40,279 nucleotides of DNA from Gamarada debralockiae. Its lineage: Eukaryota; Ascomycota; Leotiomycetes; Helotiales; Hyphodiscaceae. The stretch is taken from assembly GCA_002803225.1 (NCBI GenBank), contig NXFV01000182.1, forward strand, positions 1 to 40,279. The letters run 5' to 3'. Below are positions 19,420 through 29,840 of this stretch, piece after piece. The notes below the pieces were generated by a model. That model did not search any database and was not told the DNA's origin. It saw only the letters and a program-made list of their open reading frames with translations. Numbering within the stretch: position 1 is the first letter of the stretch; every line of letters begins with the position of its first letter. A program made the position numbers and the translations under genes.

Positions 19420-21245
19420 ATGTCATCTGATTTAGAGAAATCCGGCACAGTAGCCTTTCAAGATGAGGCTATCATCAACCCTCCCCTTGCTACGGAGATG
19501 CCTTGGTGGAAGCAGCCACTTCTTCGACGACTTTATTTCATGATGACCTTCCTCTTCCTTGGCTCAACAACTCTCGGTTATGATGGAAGTGTGTTGAACG
19601 GTTTGCAAACAATGACTTCATGGCAAGATTGTACAACTCACTTGCCTTGAATCCCGATGGCAACTAACGGAAAGAGTAGATTTCTCCCATCCTGTAGGAT
19701 CTCGACTCGGTATCTTTGGCGCAATGCCAGGTTTCGGAGGACTCGCCGTCCTCATATTCGCCCCTTATATCGCAGATATACTCGGGAGGCGAATGGGAAC
19801 AGCAATTGGCTGTCTCTTCATCATCATGGGTGCACTAATCCAGTCGTTTCCTCCAGCGTCACACCCCCAGGCGATGTACTTAGCTGGCAGGTTCTTCATC
19901 GGATTTGGAGCGAATATCAGCAATGGATGCTGTCCACTACTCATTACCGAGATCGCGCATCCCCAACAGTTCGTGTTCCCGGATTTCTCCTTTCCTACCC
20001 CAGACTGTTTCAGAAGACGCAAGGAGGTGTTCCTCCAATCCTCCCATTCTCGCTTCTCCCGAAACAAACTCGGTACTCTTAATCCCTTCTAGAAGAACCT
20101 TTACTGACTCCGATATTATGAACAGTCGAGGAAAAGTGACGACGATATACAACACGCTTTGGTATCTTGGAGCGATCATTGCAGCTTGGACAACATATGG
20201 AACTCTGACAACGCTCACTGGAGATATTCAATGGCGGCTACCAACTGGACTTCAATGTTTGATGCCTGGTATCCAACTTCTTGCGATCTTCTTCGTCCCG
20301 GAATCACCAAGATGGTTGATCAGCAGAGGACGCGACGACGAAGCGTTGAAAATCTTGACAAAATATCATGCAAATGGAGACGCATCGGACGAATTCGTGA
20401 AATGGGAGTTCTCAGAAATCCGTGAGACTCTGCACCTGGAAAAGGAAGCTTCGTCAAGTACTGGTTGGCTTGAACTGGTGCGCACCCCAGGAAACAGGAA
20501 AAGGTGCTTCCTCATCATCGTCACCGCCATATTTTCACAGTGCTCAGGCAATGGTCTGGTATCCTACTATCTGTCGTCAATCCTGAAGACTATTGGTATC
20601 ACCGAGTGAGTTCTCCAAATAAATCTTCCTTCTTGGATACTGAGCTGTTGCAGTCCAAAGAAACAAGCTGTAATCAATGGTGGCCTTACAATCTGGTGTT
20701 GGCTGATTTCACTTGTCTGTGCATTCCTCGTCGACCGAGTTGGACGTCGTGTTCTCTTCCTCTTCGCCGGACTTGGCATGCTTGTCTCCTTCACGATCTG
20801 GACAGCATGCAGTGCCGTATATGCCAAGACAGGTGGCACTGGCGCCGGATCTGCAGTTCTCGCAATGATCTTCCTCTTCTACGGCACAGCAGGAGCCGCT
20901 TGGCCTGGACTTACTGTCTCTTACACTGTCGAGATCCTTCCATACCATATCCGAGCGAAAGGGCTGACTCTCTGCTTTGTGTTCACCGCGCTGAGTGGCG
21001 TATTCAACCAGTACGTGAACCCAATTGGGTTGGAAGCATTGCAGTGGAAGTTTTATTTCGTGTATATTGCCGTATTGGTGATTGAGTGCCTGATCATTTA
21101 CTTCTTCTATGTCGAGACAAAAGGCCCAACTTTGGAGGAAATTGCCATTCTATTTGATGGGGAGGACTCTCATGTGGGTGGTACGCTTCCGATGCCAGAG
21201 AAGAAGATAAACGGTAGCACAGTGGAGCATGTGCAAGAAGTCTAG
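19420..21245 (+). CDS. MFS sugar transporter, lactose-permease-like, 523 aa
   Basis: Four exons: 19420-19630, 19680-19968, 20126-20605, 20654-21245, totalling 1572 nt in frame. Introns: GTACAA..GAGTAG with CTAAC branch, GTTCGT..GAACAG, and GTGAGT..TTGCAG. It is a plasma-membrane sugar porter with about twelve helices. Motifs include GYDGS (53-57) in helix 1, a Gly-Arg-Arg loop after helix 2, Gly-Arg-Phe-Phe-Ile-Gly-Phe-Gly in helix 4, PESPRW (225-230) after helix 6, Asp-Arg-Val-Gly-Arg-Arg in the second half, and a C-terminal Val-Glu-Thr-Lys-Gly segment. The GYDGS-V-L-N-G-L form is typical of fungal lactose-permease-like and related hexose porters. Being divergent from a Zn2Cys6 gene and near a beta-galactosidase, it probably imports the glycosidase's substrate. 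The exact sugar is inference. Confidence 0.88.
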
Positions 21246-21397
21246 ATTTGGTGGAGGATGTCTAGAACGAATTATGACTAAGGGCAAAATCATTTTGAAG
21301 ATGTGTTGACGCGTCGATGTTGTGGTGGAAATCCATCGGGTGTTTTTTTCAGCTCAAGATACTCGTAGTAGAGACAATCTCAGTTCTGGAAAATAGA

Positions 21398-23450
21398 TCA
21401 ATAATAAAAGGAAATCTCACACAATATCTTCCCCGAAATCCTCCTTCTCCCAGAAGTTCCCCCGATCTCTTTCCACCTCTTCTCACTCAGCTCATCCCTC
21501 CACTTTTTGAACTCAATCTCCGCATCACCCCACCTCATAATACCATTCTTGACCCTCTTCCAGCCATTAACAGGACCTTTGATATAATGATGCTTTTCAC
21601 CGCAGAAAGTCTTCCATTCTCCCTCGATCTCATGATTGTTCGGTTTCATCCGTTTGTCGTAACATTCTTGACAGAGATCACGTTCGGTAAAACGACGGAG
21701 AAGTAAATCACTCCTGGTTCCAGTCTTTGAAATACTTCTTGCAGCCGTTAAATTCGACGTCGGTACTTGGGTCAAGGTCATCAGTAGTTCTGAGCCTGTG
21801 CGCCGTTTACCTGAACGGGAGGTTGATACGTCGAAAGAGTTGCAGTATCACTTTCAGCGACAATTGAACTTTTCGCCTCAGTCGCGCTCGATATCACGGT
21901 TTCGCTTATCGAGGAACGACTGCTACGTCATAAAGCTCGGGTTGTGAGTTCTCTAAGGTACCCTTGGTTGGAGCTAAAGAGTCATTCACAGTCTGGAAGA
22001 GGTCATTGCCAACAACAGAGAACTGGCACGAAAGAGCAATCTGTACCTCCTTTTTCCAAGCCAGGAACACATGCCAGGACTTTGGCCAGTAAGCGGAAGG
22101 CAGCAAAATCATTGTAGCTGACATCATCACTCAAGGTTTTAATACAGGCCACAAAGACTTTCTCATTGATGTTTTGAAATTCGCACGTGGGGCCCAGGTC
22201 CGGTGTCGTTAGTGCGAACGGGATGGCGGTTTGCGACTCATAGGGATAAAATCGTCTTCAGTTACTATGCTGTTCCAATGTGCCAGAGTGCTCATTTCGT
22301 TGAAAAGCTTGGGTTTCTCTTCTGGATCATTGGTCTTGTGGAATTCTATGAGAATGTCGGTCAAGTTGAGTCGAGCCGTGGATACTAACTCCAAGTTCCG
22401 AGTCCTGCATATCTATTAGTGGACAAGCGCCCACCAATCATCCCGTCAATGATATGATATAAGATCAACTTCGCTTTGGCGTAGTCTGGGAACACGATTT
22501 GATAGACAGTGGCCAGCTGAAATCTCAGTTTTGGTCCCGAGTCAAAGTACCTGTATCCGTCTTTGATCGTTTTCTCATACACTTGGGTGAGGAAGTCTTC
22601 CTTGTGACATCTCTTTACCGCATGCTATAATCTCTCGTTGCCTTCTGCGGTCCCAAAATCCAGCCAGAAAAGTAATTCCCACTTGTTGAATTTGGCAGCT
22701 GCTGATATGATCTTGTCGTACGCCCCTAGCTTTCCCAGTGTCTCTGTGAGTAAGTTGAGATCTTCGCCGTTGGTGGAATCTTCCAAGGCTGCCCTAGACT
22801 CATCTATGATTACCAGCGCTGCGTTTGGATTTCCTAGCTTCACTTCGCACATTGCTTTCATCGACAAGGAATCCTAGGTCAACCTCGATGATATTTCGTC
22901 GGAATTCTCTGGAATTTTTCTGTGCTTGGCGGTTGGCAGCTTCTTCTCTAGGAGAGATATCCTCTCCAGCAGAGAGCTCATGATGCCATAGAAGCTGACG
23001 ATCATATCATAGTCATCAGAAACATTTTGCGATGCCTAGAATTCCTGTTCAATAAAGATTTTGCATTAGAGAAGAGCTCCGACATACCTTCATTACATAA
23101 GTAAAAGCAGTATGATCGCGGCACTGGGTAGGAATCTCTGAATGATTTTGTTAGAGAATTAACGATGAGCAAAGAAAGTGGGACTTTACCGCACTTGCAG
23201 CATTTGCAACAATCTGTGCGATTCCTTGGATGAGGGTAGAGTTCTCGCTGATTGTTGACCACAGTTTGTCTACACTTTTTCCGTCGTGGCGAAAACATGT
23301 GAATATTTCTCTCTCCTGCCCCTCTTTCAAGGCCTTGATAGACCAGGGCTTCTGGAACATCCTTTTCAAATTTGTTTTCGTTGAGGCGTAGTACTTATCA
23401 AGTGCTTCCTCCCACCAAGCTCCAGTATCTGATGACTCTTTGTCCTCCAT
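21398..23450 (-). pseudogene. Decayed Goodbye-domain/TPR protein gene
   Basis: The first exon (from ATG 23450) encodes a helical start with Trp-Trp-Glu-Glu-Ala-Leu-Asp-Lys-Tyr, as in the fungal STAND-associated Goodbye domain. Two introns (GT near 23190; GTATGT near 23090 to TTCTAG) link it to Ala-Phe-Thr-Tyr-Val-Met-Lys and Ser-Phe-Tyr-Gly-Ile-Met-Ser-Ser, both usual in that domain. After it, instead of a long middle region, the frame runs through an in-frame TAG near 22876, then TPR-like helices, and a second in-frame TAG near 22625. A further frame change follows. The end (21781-21398) has Cys-Gln-Glu-Cys and a Pro-Val-Asn-Gly-Trp-Lys segment typical of the C-terminus of these proteins. 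Such proteins are linked with fungal NLR-like self/non-self systems. This copy is dead and internally deleted. Confidence 0.6.
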
Positions 23451-24577
23451 TATGTCCTAGGGTTTGAGGAAATGCTAATCCTCAGATTTTCAATATATTG
23501 CCAAACCCTGGACAGTCAGGATAATCATAAGAGCTTTTGAGGTAGATGCTGTGGTAAACAGCGATTGAAGACTTAGTAAGAATTCACGCGGAGATATATA
23601 CAGCTTGTGGGGAACAGCGTTCACCTGCCAGAAAATTCGCTGTCCACATTGAAGTACTGGGGTTTGGCGCAGCTGAAACCCCCATTTGATTTCAATTCAT
23701 TGAATGCAACCCATTCGGTGCGCCATCCTTGTCAGCTGACGTCTATACTCCAAGGCTGGATGATGTTCATCGAGATTCGAAACGGCGAGCGGGAAAGCTT
23801 CAAGACGGTGTCACTGTCGAGCTTAGAATAGGTAATATTGTTCATCCACAGCAGGGCTTTGATGCAAAACTGCGCGTGGCCACAATGCTTGACGGGAGTC
23901 ATTTCAACCAGTTTGACGCCAACCTCTTTCAATTTGGCTCTCTGTGATGAATTCGGCTTTGATGCAACATGAGAAAGTCTGCCGATAGACAACTGAGGCT
24001 TCAGGTGCGTGATGATGATGCTCCATTATTGCTATTAATATTCCATGAGGTTAGGCTCTGGGGTTCATGGCATTGCTGACTAAGCATAAATTAGGCTTTA
24101 CCAGTGTGCGGCTTACCACAACTTTTTTTGGAGAGAAATGTTATGACTATGTGATTCTGTGCCCTTGATGGTACAAATCATGTGGTTTTTTTTTTTTTAC
24201 AAAAAAAAAATATATATATATATTTACCTTGGAAGATAGAAGTGGTGTGTTCTCATGCAATTTTCCGATCCGTCACGAAATCTGTCAATTCTGGTTCTTT
24301 GGATGCTTCACTGACCACGACAATTTACCGAGGTCTGCTTACTCTTCAACATCTTGGATTACTCAACAACATGCAATACCGGTACGTCGGCGTAGGATGT
24401 TTAGAATTTCCAGCTTTCTATACCAGGGCCAGTGAAGGTAATCTCACATCTTACTCTCTTATATAGAGTAGAGGCACCTCCGCTTCTCAACGAACAGCTC
24501 TGGCGATTTAGCAGTTACGGGCGTCGACAGGAAAGCATTCTGATTAAGCTACCACAATATCCACTCCGTTCTTTGGA
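23451..24577. other. Intergenic region with a microsatellite
   Basis: No gene supported; frames at 23607-23992 show no family pattern. The final few hundred bases would include the promoter of the dehydrogenase gene. Confidence 0.4.
24186..24223. repeat. T-run, A-run and (TA)n microsatellite
   Basis: Thirteen T (24186-24198), AC, ten A (24201-24210), then TA repeats to about 24223. Simple low-complexity DNA, prone to slippage. Confidence 0.9.
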
Positions 24578-25372
24578 ATGACCATGTCACATAACGTGCA
24601 GCAAAAGCCCGTCATCGCGGTCGTAGGAGCCGGGCCTGGAATCGGTGAGGCTGTCGCCCGCCGGTTCGTAGCTGAAGGCTACGTCGTCGCCCTCCTTGCC
24701 CGTACCGAAGACAAGCTCCAAACCATGCGCCAGGGCATCGACGCAGACTTCGGGAGCGGCACTGCGCGGTACTATGTGACTGATCTGCGTGTCGAGCAGC
24801 AGGTCATCTCTAGCTTCAGCTCCATTCGAGCTGAGCTTGGGCCGGTAGAAGTTCTTGTCTACAATGCTGGTGCGCGTCGTGTGAATGGACGAGCAATTCT
24901 AGACACCACGACCGAGGAGTTCGAAGGCTTTACCAAAATCAACCTTTTTGGCGCCTTTTGGTCCAGTAAATGTGTTTTACCAGACATGCTGGCTGCGGAA
25001 AAGGGCACGATAATCTTCACCGGCGCAACTGGCTCCCTCCGTGGCATGCCTGGCCTGAGCAGTTTCTCGCCTGGCAAGTTTGGTCTTCGGTCATTGGCGC
25101 AGGTCATCACGCGGGAATACCAAAGTAAAGGTATTCATACCGCCCATCTGATCATTGACGGTCCGGTTGATGGGAAGCTAGTCGGAGGAGTGAGGCGTCG
25201 GCAGTGGCAGCGCGAAGGTGCAAAGGAGAAACTGGATGATATTGATGCGTATCTAATGCAGCCCACTGATCTGGCTGGGATATACTGGTATTTGCATACA
25301 CAGCCGCGCAGTGCTTGGACACAGGAATTGGATGTTCGGGCGCAGAAGGAGTCCATGTTTTCTAAGCTCTGA
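24578..25372 (+). CDS. Short-chain dehydrogenase/reductase, atypical, 264 aa
   Basis: Single exon with the Rossmann cofactor motif GAGPGIG (17-23), an Ala-Arg-Thr after beta-2 compatible with NADP binding, Asn-Ala-Gly (96-98), and the active-site helix Phe-Ser-Pro-Gly-Lys (163-167). The usual catalytic Tyr of YxxxK is Phe163 here, while Lys167 is kept. As far as I recall, a subgroup of annotated SDRs has Phe at this place (FxxAK-type), so this may be the family state and not damage. Chemistry without Tyr is uncertain. The C-terminal Ile-Asp-Gly-Pro-Val segment is as in that subgroup. ATG 24578 is used; ATG 24584 is an alternative. Cytosolic, with no signal. Neighbours are a MITE and a GST kappa gene; substrate unknown. 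Confidence 0.88.
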   Translation: MTMSHNVQQKPVIAVVGAGPGIGEAVARRFVAEGYVVALLARTEDKLQTMRQGIDADFGSGTARYYVTDLRVEQQVISSFSSIRAELGPVEVLVYNAGARRVNGRAILDTTTEEFEGFTKINLFGAFWSSKCVLPDMLAAEKGTIIFTGATGSLRGMPGLSSFSPGKFGLRSLAQVITREYQSKGIHTAHLIIDGPVDGKLVGGVRRRQWQREGAKEKLDDIDAYLMQPTDLAGIYWYLHTQPRSAWTQELDVRAQKESMFSKL

Positions 25373-25526
25373 GGGTTACTCTTGGGATCGGGCGGAACGG
25401 GATTTAAGAGAATTGGGTTCGACTACGAGAGTTCTTCACGCCATTCTTTTAGGACATTAGAAATTGACTATGAAATCTCAGATATCAAGCCCCTTCTGAA
25501 GAGCCATGAGTCAGTGAAGGCAGGAG

Positions 25527-25742
25527 CACCAGGGGGTGACAAGATAATCGGGACACTCGAAAATTATAACCCTCATTCAACTTTTTAACACAACATAATG
25601 TAAATTTTTTGAACCCATAGAATTATTCACTGAAAATTTCTCTATACGCATATCTATTTTATTTTATTTTATTGTTGTAGCTGATAGAGAAAATCGGAGT
25701 GCATTATTCGAGTGTCCCGATTATCTTGTCACCCCCCTGGTG
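25527..25742. mobile_element. 216-bp MITE-like element with 35/36-bp terminal inverted repeats
   Basis: Left end 25527-25561 and right end 25707-25742 are reverse complements, with one extra G in the right G-run (CACCAGGGGG then TGACAAGATAATC...). The inner 145 bp is AT-rich and non-coding. GAG flanks both sides (25524-25526 and 25743-25745), a possible 3-bp target duplication. Ends starting CAC plus a 3-bp duplication would suit a non-autonomous CACTA-type element, but the flank match is short and could be chance. It sits 155 bp after the dehydrogenase stop codon. Confidence 0.8.
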
Positions 25743-26097
25743 GAGAGATGAGAAAGCTGATAGATTCTGATGAGAGATTGAATAGAGATAGAAATAGTTA
25801 TTATTGTGGTTTCTTCTTTGTTGTGCGGAAGCAGCGTCACTGGCTCCGATTGAAATGGAAGATTTCGAGAAAGTGCCACGGCGATATGGAGGAGAACAGT
25901 GCACGGCTAATATATCATATTCTGCCTTTTCGGACGATGTATCAAATGCTGGTACACAACACCGACACACGAATACAAAGGATAGGCCACGAGAGATGGT
26001 ATTATAATCACTAGCGACACAATCTCTTCAATGACTTCAGTATTAAATGCGGGCGCGAGAGATGGAGTAAGTTTCTGTGGTCCAGGATATGACTTCC
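25743..26097. other. Intergenic 3' flank of the GST kappa gene
   Basis: No supported gene. Short frames on both strands overlap the MITE end and lack family patterns. Confidence 0.4.
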
Positions 26098-26887
26098 TCA
26101 TAACTTTGCCTTCGATTCTTCCAGAGGAACAATCCTCACAGGCGTGTACGGCACGCCAAGGTGCTCAAAGACCTGGTCCCACCGATCATTGCCAAACCAG
26201 GCCTTGCTCTCCCCATCTCCATTCACCGCTACTATCCAAGGCGCTCCAAAGGCTCCTGCACCCATTGTCAATTCCACAACTCGTTTTTTGTTCTCCGGAG
26301 TCACTGCATTCTTCATAATGTCCTTCAATTCTGCAGAAGGGAATATTCCACGAAGAGCTTCAAGGATGCCTTCAAGAGTTGAGATGTTGATCCCTTTGCT
26401 CCAATATCCGGAAGCTAGAGCTGGAAAGGTAGCCTCAAATTTATCCCGGGGATAGTGGTCTTTTATCCATGTTGCGACGCGAACTGGCTGGGCGGATTGG
26501 TCAGATTCAATTCTACCGTCTTCATCAAGTCGTGTGGAGACTCACAAACAGGGAAAGGATAGGAAAGTCCTTCGGCTGCACAACTTTGAGTCCAAGCAAG
26601 CGTCCAGTTGTCTCGCTGTCCTGCTTCGCAAACGGTTGTTTGGCCGTTGGAGTCGGGGTAAAGGGGTTGCCTACGCCATCCCGTGCAGCACCTAGGAAGA
26701 ATGGAACGATATCGACAGAGACACCATAGTCATTGAGGAGAGGACGAAAGCGGACCGCGTTGGTGAAACCGAACCAAGAGTATGGGGAAACTGCACAATC
26801 AGTGTCAACTGTCTGACAAATCGCGCAAACGGGCAACGAACCACAATCTACATATATAGTGAGCTTTCCGCCATTCGGTCTACGCAT
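26098..26887 (-). CDS. Glutathione S-transferase kappa / DsbA-family isomerase, 225 aa
   Basis: Three exons on the minus strand: 26887-26845, 26790-26546, 26487-26098, totalling 678 nt in frame. Introns are 54 and 58 nt (GTGGTT..GTGCAG and GTGAGT..GCCCAG). The product matches the kappa-class fold: Thr-Ile-Tyr-Val-Asp-Phe-Ser-Pro-Tyr-Ser (beta-1 and the glutathione-site Ser), a Val-Pro-Phe-Phe-Leu-Gly-Ala segment, Asp-Phe-Pro-Ile-Leu-Ser, and the C-terminal Gly-Ala-Phe-Gly-Ala-Pro-Trp cis-Pro region followed by Trp-Phe-Gly-Asn-Asp-Arg. Full family length (about 220-226). Members conjugate glutathione or act as 2-hydroxychromene-2-carboxylate isomerases in aromatic breakdown. Mitochondrial or peroxisomal targeting is not visible; the C-terminus (Ala-Lys-Leu) is a peroxisomal PTS1-type AKL signal, suggesting peroxisomes. 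Confidence 0.88.
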
Positions 26888-28328
26888 TGCATCGAAAACC
26901 TATCGGAGAATGTTTTAATGTCTTTAATCTCTTTCTATGTCGTCGTACAGCATCGTATAAATAAAGAAATATTTCCGTGCATCACCGGATAAGGACCGCT
27001 TACGCCATTAGATCCGGCCGAGGCTTGATTACTGATCGCCGCCATGAAGCGTTCTCCACATACCCCGGCTTTTGGCTTGCGCACTTGTCTCTAATTCACA
27101 CTTTTAAGAACAGGTAAGAAGAAGGAAGAGTGAAAGGGGTTAGAAAAGTTAGTCAACCCGAAGTTTGAAAAGGACCAAATCTGCCAGCATTCTTTTTTAG
27201 ACACTCAAGGAGCCCGTTGTCCATTTCAAACTTCTATCAAATTGGCGAGCTGCCGCCACGAATTTGTGCACAGCGCGACATTATGTGTGATTAATGAATA
27301 GAGCCTCAATCGTTCAAATATTTTGAACAATTGAAGGTCTGAAGTTCTACTCGAAGAGCGTTCTTAAAATACATCAAGGCCTGGATCCGTCGACTACCTG
27401 GACATTTCAAATCGTTCTAGTATCGCAGTTGCATCCAATATGCCTGGCACAGCCCTCGAGGGTAATTCTGCCTTGTTTGAAACTTTCTGGACCTATTGAC
27501 TTCCCATTTGATATCGTTGGCGATGCTGATTTTGCTTCTTGTTAAGATCGCTCTCAGCCTCTGGGGAAGATATCACCGTATCAGACTACATCGTCCTTCA
27601 AATTCCAGGAACTCAAAGAAGCTCGTGTCAATTTCAAAAACTGGACGCTTGCTTGATACACTCTTTGAATTTGATTTAGGTGGCCATTGACCTTGAGGAG
27701 GAGCAAAGGTATCAAGTACGGCCTCAACACGTTGTATTACAATATTATGATTCATTTGCGAAGTTGGTTTAAAAGAGCAGGCAACAGAATATTCGACGGA
27801 AAGAGCCGCATGCTCAAAATCGGCTTCCAACATCACGTCAGTCCCTTGCAATACGAGCAAATCACAAATTCCAGTGGTGTACAAACGAAGATCTTAACCA
27901 ATTCAAAATACAAGGTGTCGTATCAATAATTTTGTGCATTTCGAAATATAACGTGATTTGTGGAAGCCCCGGGTAATCCCCCCGGAGAAGGTTGGGGGGG
28001 GGCTCAAACTGGAAGATACAAATGCCATGTACCCCCCCCTTGCTTGTACAAGCATATAATCAGTTTGGTAGCTCCTACACTCCAAAAACTTTGTCTATCC
28101 ATCTCTTTTACCGACTTTGTAAAATTTCCATGGTTCGACAACATATTCGAAAGCCGTAATTTCATTCCACACTTCAGCTATGAAATGTTATTCGAACCTG
28201 GAGTCTCAACTTCATTACCTGCCTCTCTTTGGCATTCACCTACGCATTGGCAAACCATAACCATACCCCAAGAAATCATCATAAGCTCAGGAAAACCAAC
28301 ATTTTACGACCCCTCAACATTAATCCTG
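26888..28328. other. Long intergenic region, no gene recognised
   Basis: Frames at 27496-27929 (plus) and 27884-27573 (minus) show no family pattern. G-runs and C-runs occur at 27977-28007 and 28031-28040. The first few hundred bases (as read from the GST gene) should hold its promoter. Confidence 0.4.
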
Positions 28329-29322
28329 GCAAAATCGCCTTGAAAGAACATGTCGGAAACTCTTTATTCAGTGGAGCGTACACAACACCATTCGTGAATT
28401 TCACAAACGAAGTAAACTTCGATCTCCTAAATGTCTGCATACGATGTCCTGCCACGCCTTACAAACATCAATTCTCGAGTCACGGCAGTGTATGCTGCCA
28501 TTATCGGCATGATCATCCTCCTCTTTGGAGCTCCAAGTATCCAGGAGGTTTTTAATGCCACTTTTGCAACTATGGCAGCAACGTACATGAATAATGAAGT
28601 ATCGCGGATTTACAGGAACAGGAATTACTCCTCGCGATTTGGATTCTGGCGCAGCAACACATTGCAAGATCCTGTGTCCGCAGCAACAGAGCTAGAGCGC
28701 TGCGTCAAGCAGCTTGGAGGGGTAGGATCCTTTGTCGGCGGCTACACAAATAACGGCTCCCCCAACGATGTCATCTACTTAGGCGATCCTATCAACACTC
28801 CATTCTTGGAGAAGGTCGTTGAGCTCGATGTCCCGATCTATCTCCATCCCTGCAAGCCGCCACCGAACCAGCAACGAGTCTACCAAGACTATAACTTCCT
28901 CGCCAGCTCACCCTGGGCATTCTCTCCGAGACATGAGCACATGTACTGCGCCTTATGGTTGCTGGGATTTTTGACTCTTACCCAATACTCAAAATCATTC
29001 TTGGGCATTGCGGTGAAGGGCTTCTGTTCTTTCTTCCTAGGATTGGCCAGCGGATGCGCCATTTCACTGATTACTGGTCTGCGAAGCACACCATGTCTCA
29101 TTACTGGAATACAAATTTCTGCGTGACTACTTCTGGGATCCAGGATACGGGGGCGCTGATGGATACTTTGAGAACAACTGGAGACGATCGAGTCATGTTT
29201 AGTGTAGATTAGCCGTTTGAGGATGATGTTGAGATTAGTTGTTGGTTAGATAGATTGGAGTTGAATGGGAATACAAGAGGAAGATTGGGTATCAGAATGC
29301 GAGGAGTATATTGAAGTTGGGC
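28329..29322 (+). pseudogene. Decayed amidohydrolase-2 (dihydroxybenzoate decarboxylase-like) gene
   Basis: Pieces match this metal-dependent family in order: Lys-Ile-Ala-Leu-Lys-Glu-His near 28331 (normally the start), Asp-Val-Leu-Pro-Arg-Leu near 28440, Gly-Ala-Pro-Ser-Ile-Gln-Glu-Val near 28530, Pro-Ile-Tyr-Leu-His-Pro near 28835, Ile-Leu-Gly-His-Cys-Gly-Glu near 28993, and Val-Met-Phe-Ser-Val-Asp near 29193. They sit in different frames: shifts are needed near 28430, near 28925 (with a TGA just after it) and near 29280. An in-frame TAG at 29210-29212 replaces the Tyr before Pro-Phe-Glu. Live relatives non-oxidatively decarboxylate hydroxybenzoates or related aromatic acids. Inactive here. 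Confidence 0.7.
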
Positions 29323-29840
29323 TCATGAGAGGTTTTGGTGGTTAAAGTGGAAGGGAAGGGAGCTGTCAGAAGGAAATTCGGCAAACCCGTCGAATCAGAC
29401 GATATTGTGAGGCAAAATCATGAATATATTGATATCTAAGGAGGGAGAATCGTGGGGCTGCCAGAACCCGAGATATGCATAAACAAACCTTCACCATAGC
29501 AACAACAAGAGTATAGATCTCATCTGCCAAAAACCCTGTGACAGAAAGTTGTTGGGGTGGCGAGGCGAATCAGCCTACCAGACATGTGATAGAGAGATCC
29601 CCACCGCACTCCAATGGATTAATACATTCTATTGCTTTTGAATAGTTTCCTCAAACCACTTGGCTTTAGATCCGGCTACCGGCAAGTACTGTACGAAGCT
29701 GATTGGAGGGCAAGCTGTCAGCAACCTAAGCAGGACAGAACTCTAGGCACCAGCACATTTAACATTCTCTAACCGTGGTTTTCTGTTACTCAGAGCACAC
29801 TCAACTTCCATTATTAAACTTCTCCTCTCAAACAACAGCC
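29323..29840. other. Intergenic region
   Basis: No gene recognised. This would have been the promoter of the LysM/CFEM gene that follows. Confidence 0.4.

Noticed and set aside
10503..25372. Secondary-metabolite gene cluster (P450, MFS, SDR, Zn2Cys6 regulator)
   Set aside because: No polyketide synthase, peptide synthetase or terpene cyclase in the window. The regulator and MFS pair better with the glycosidase.
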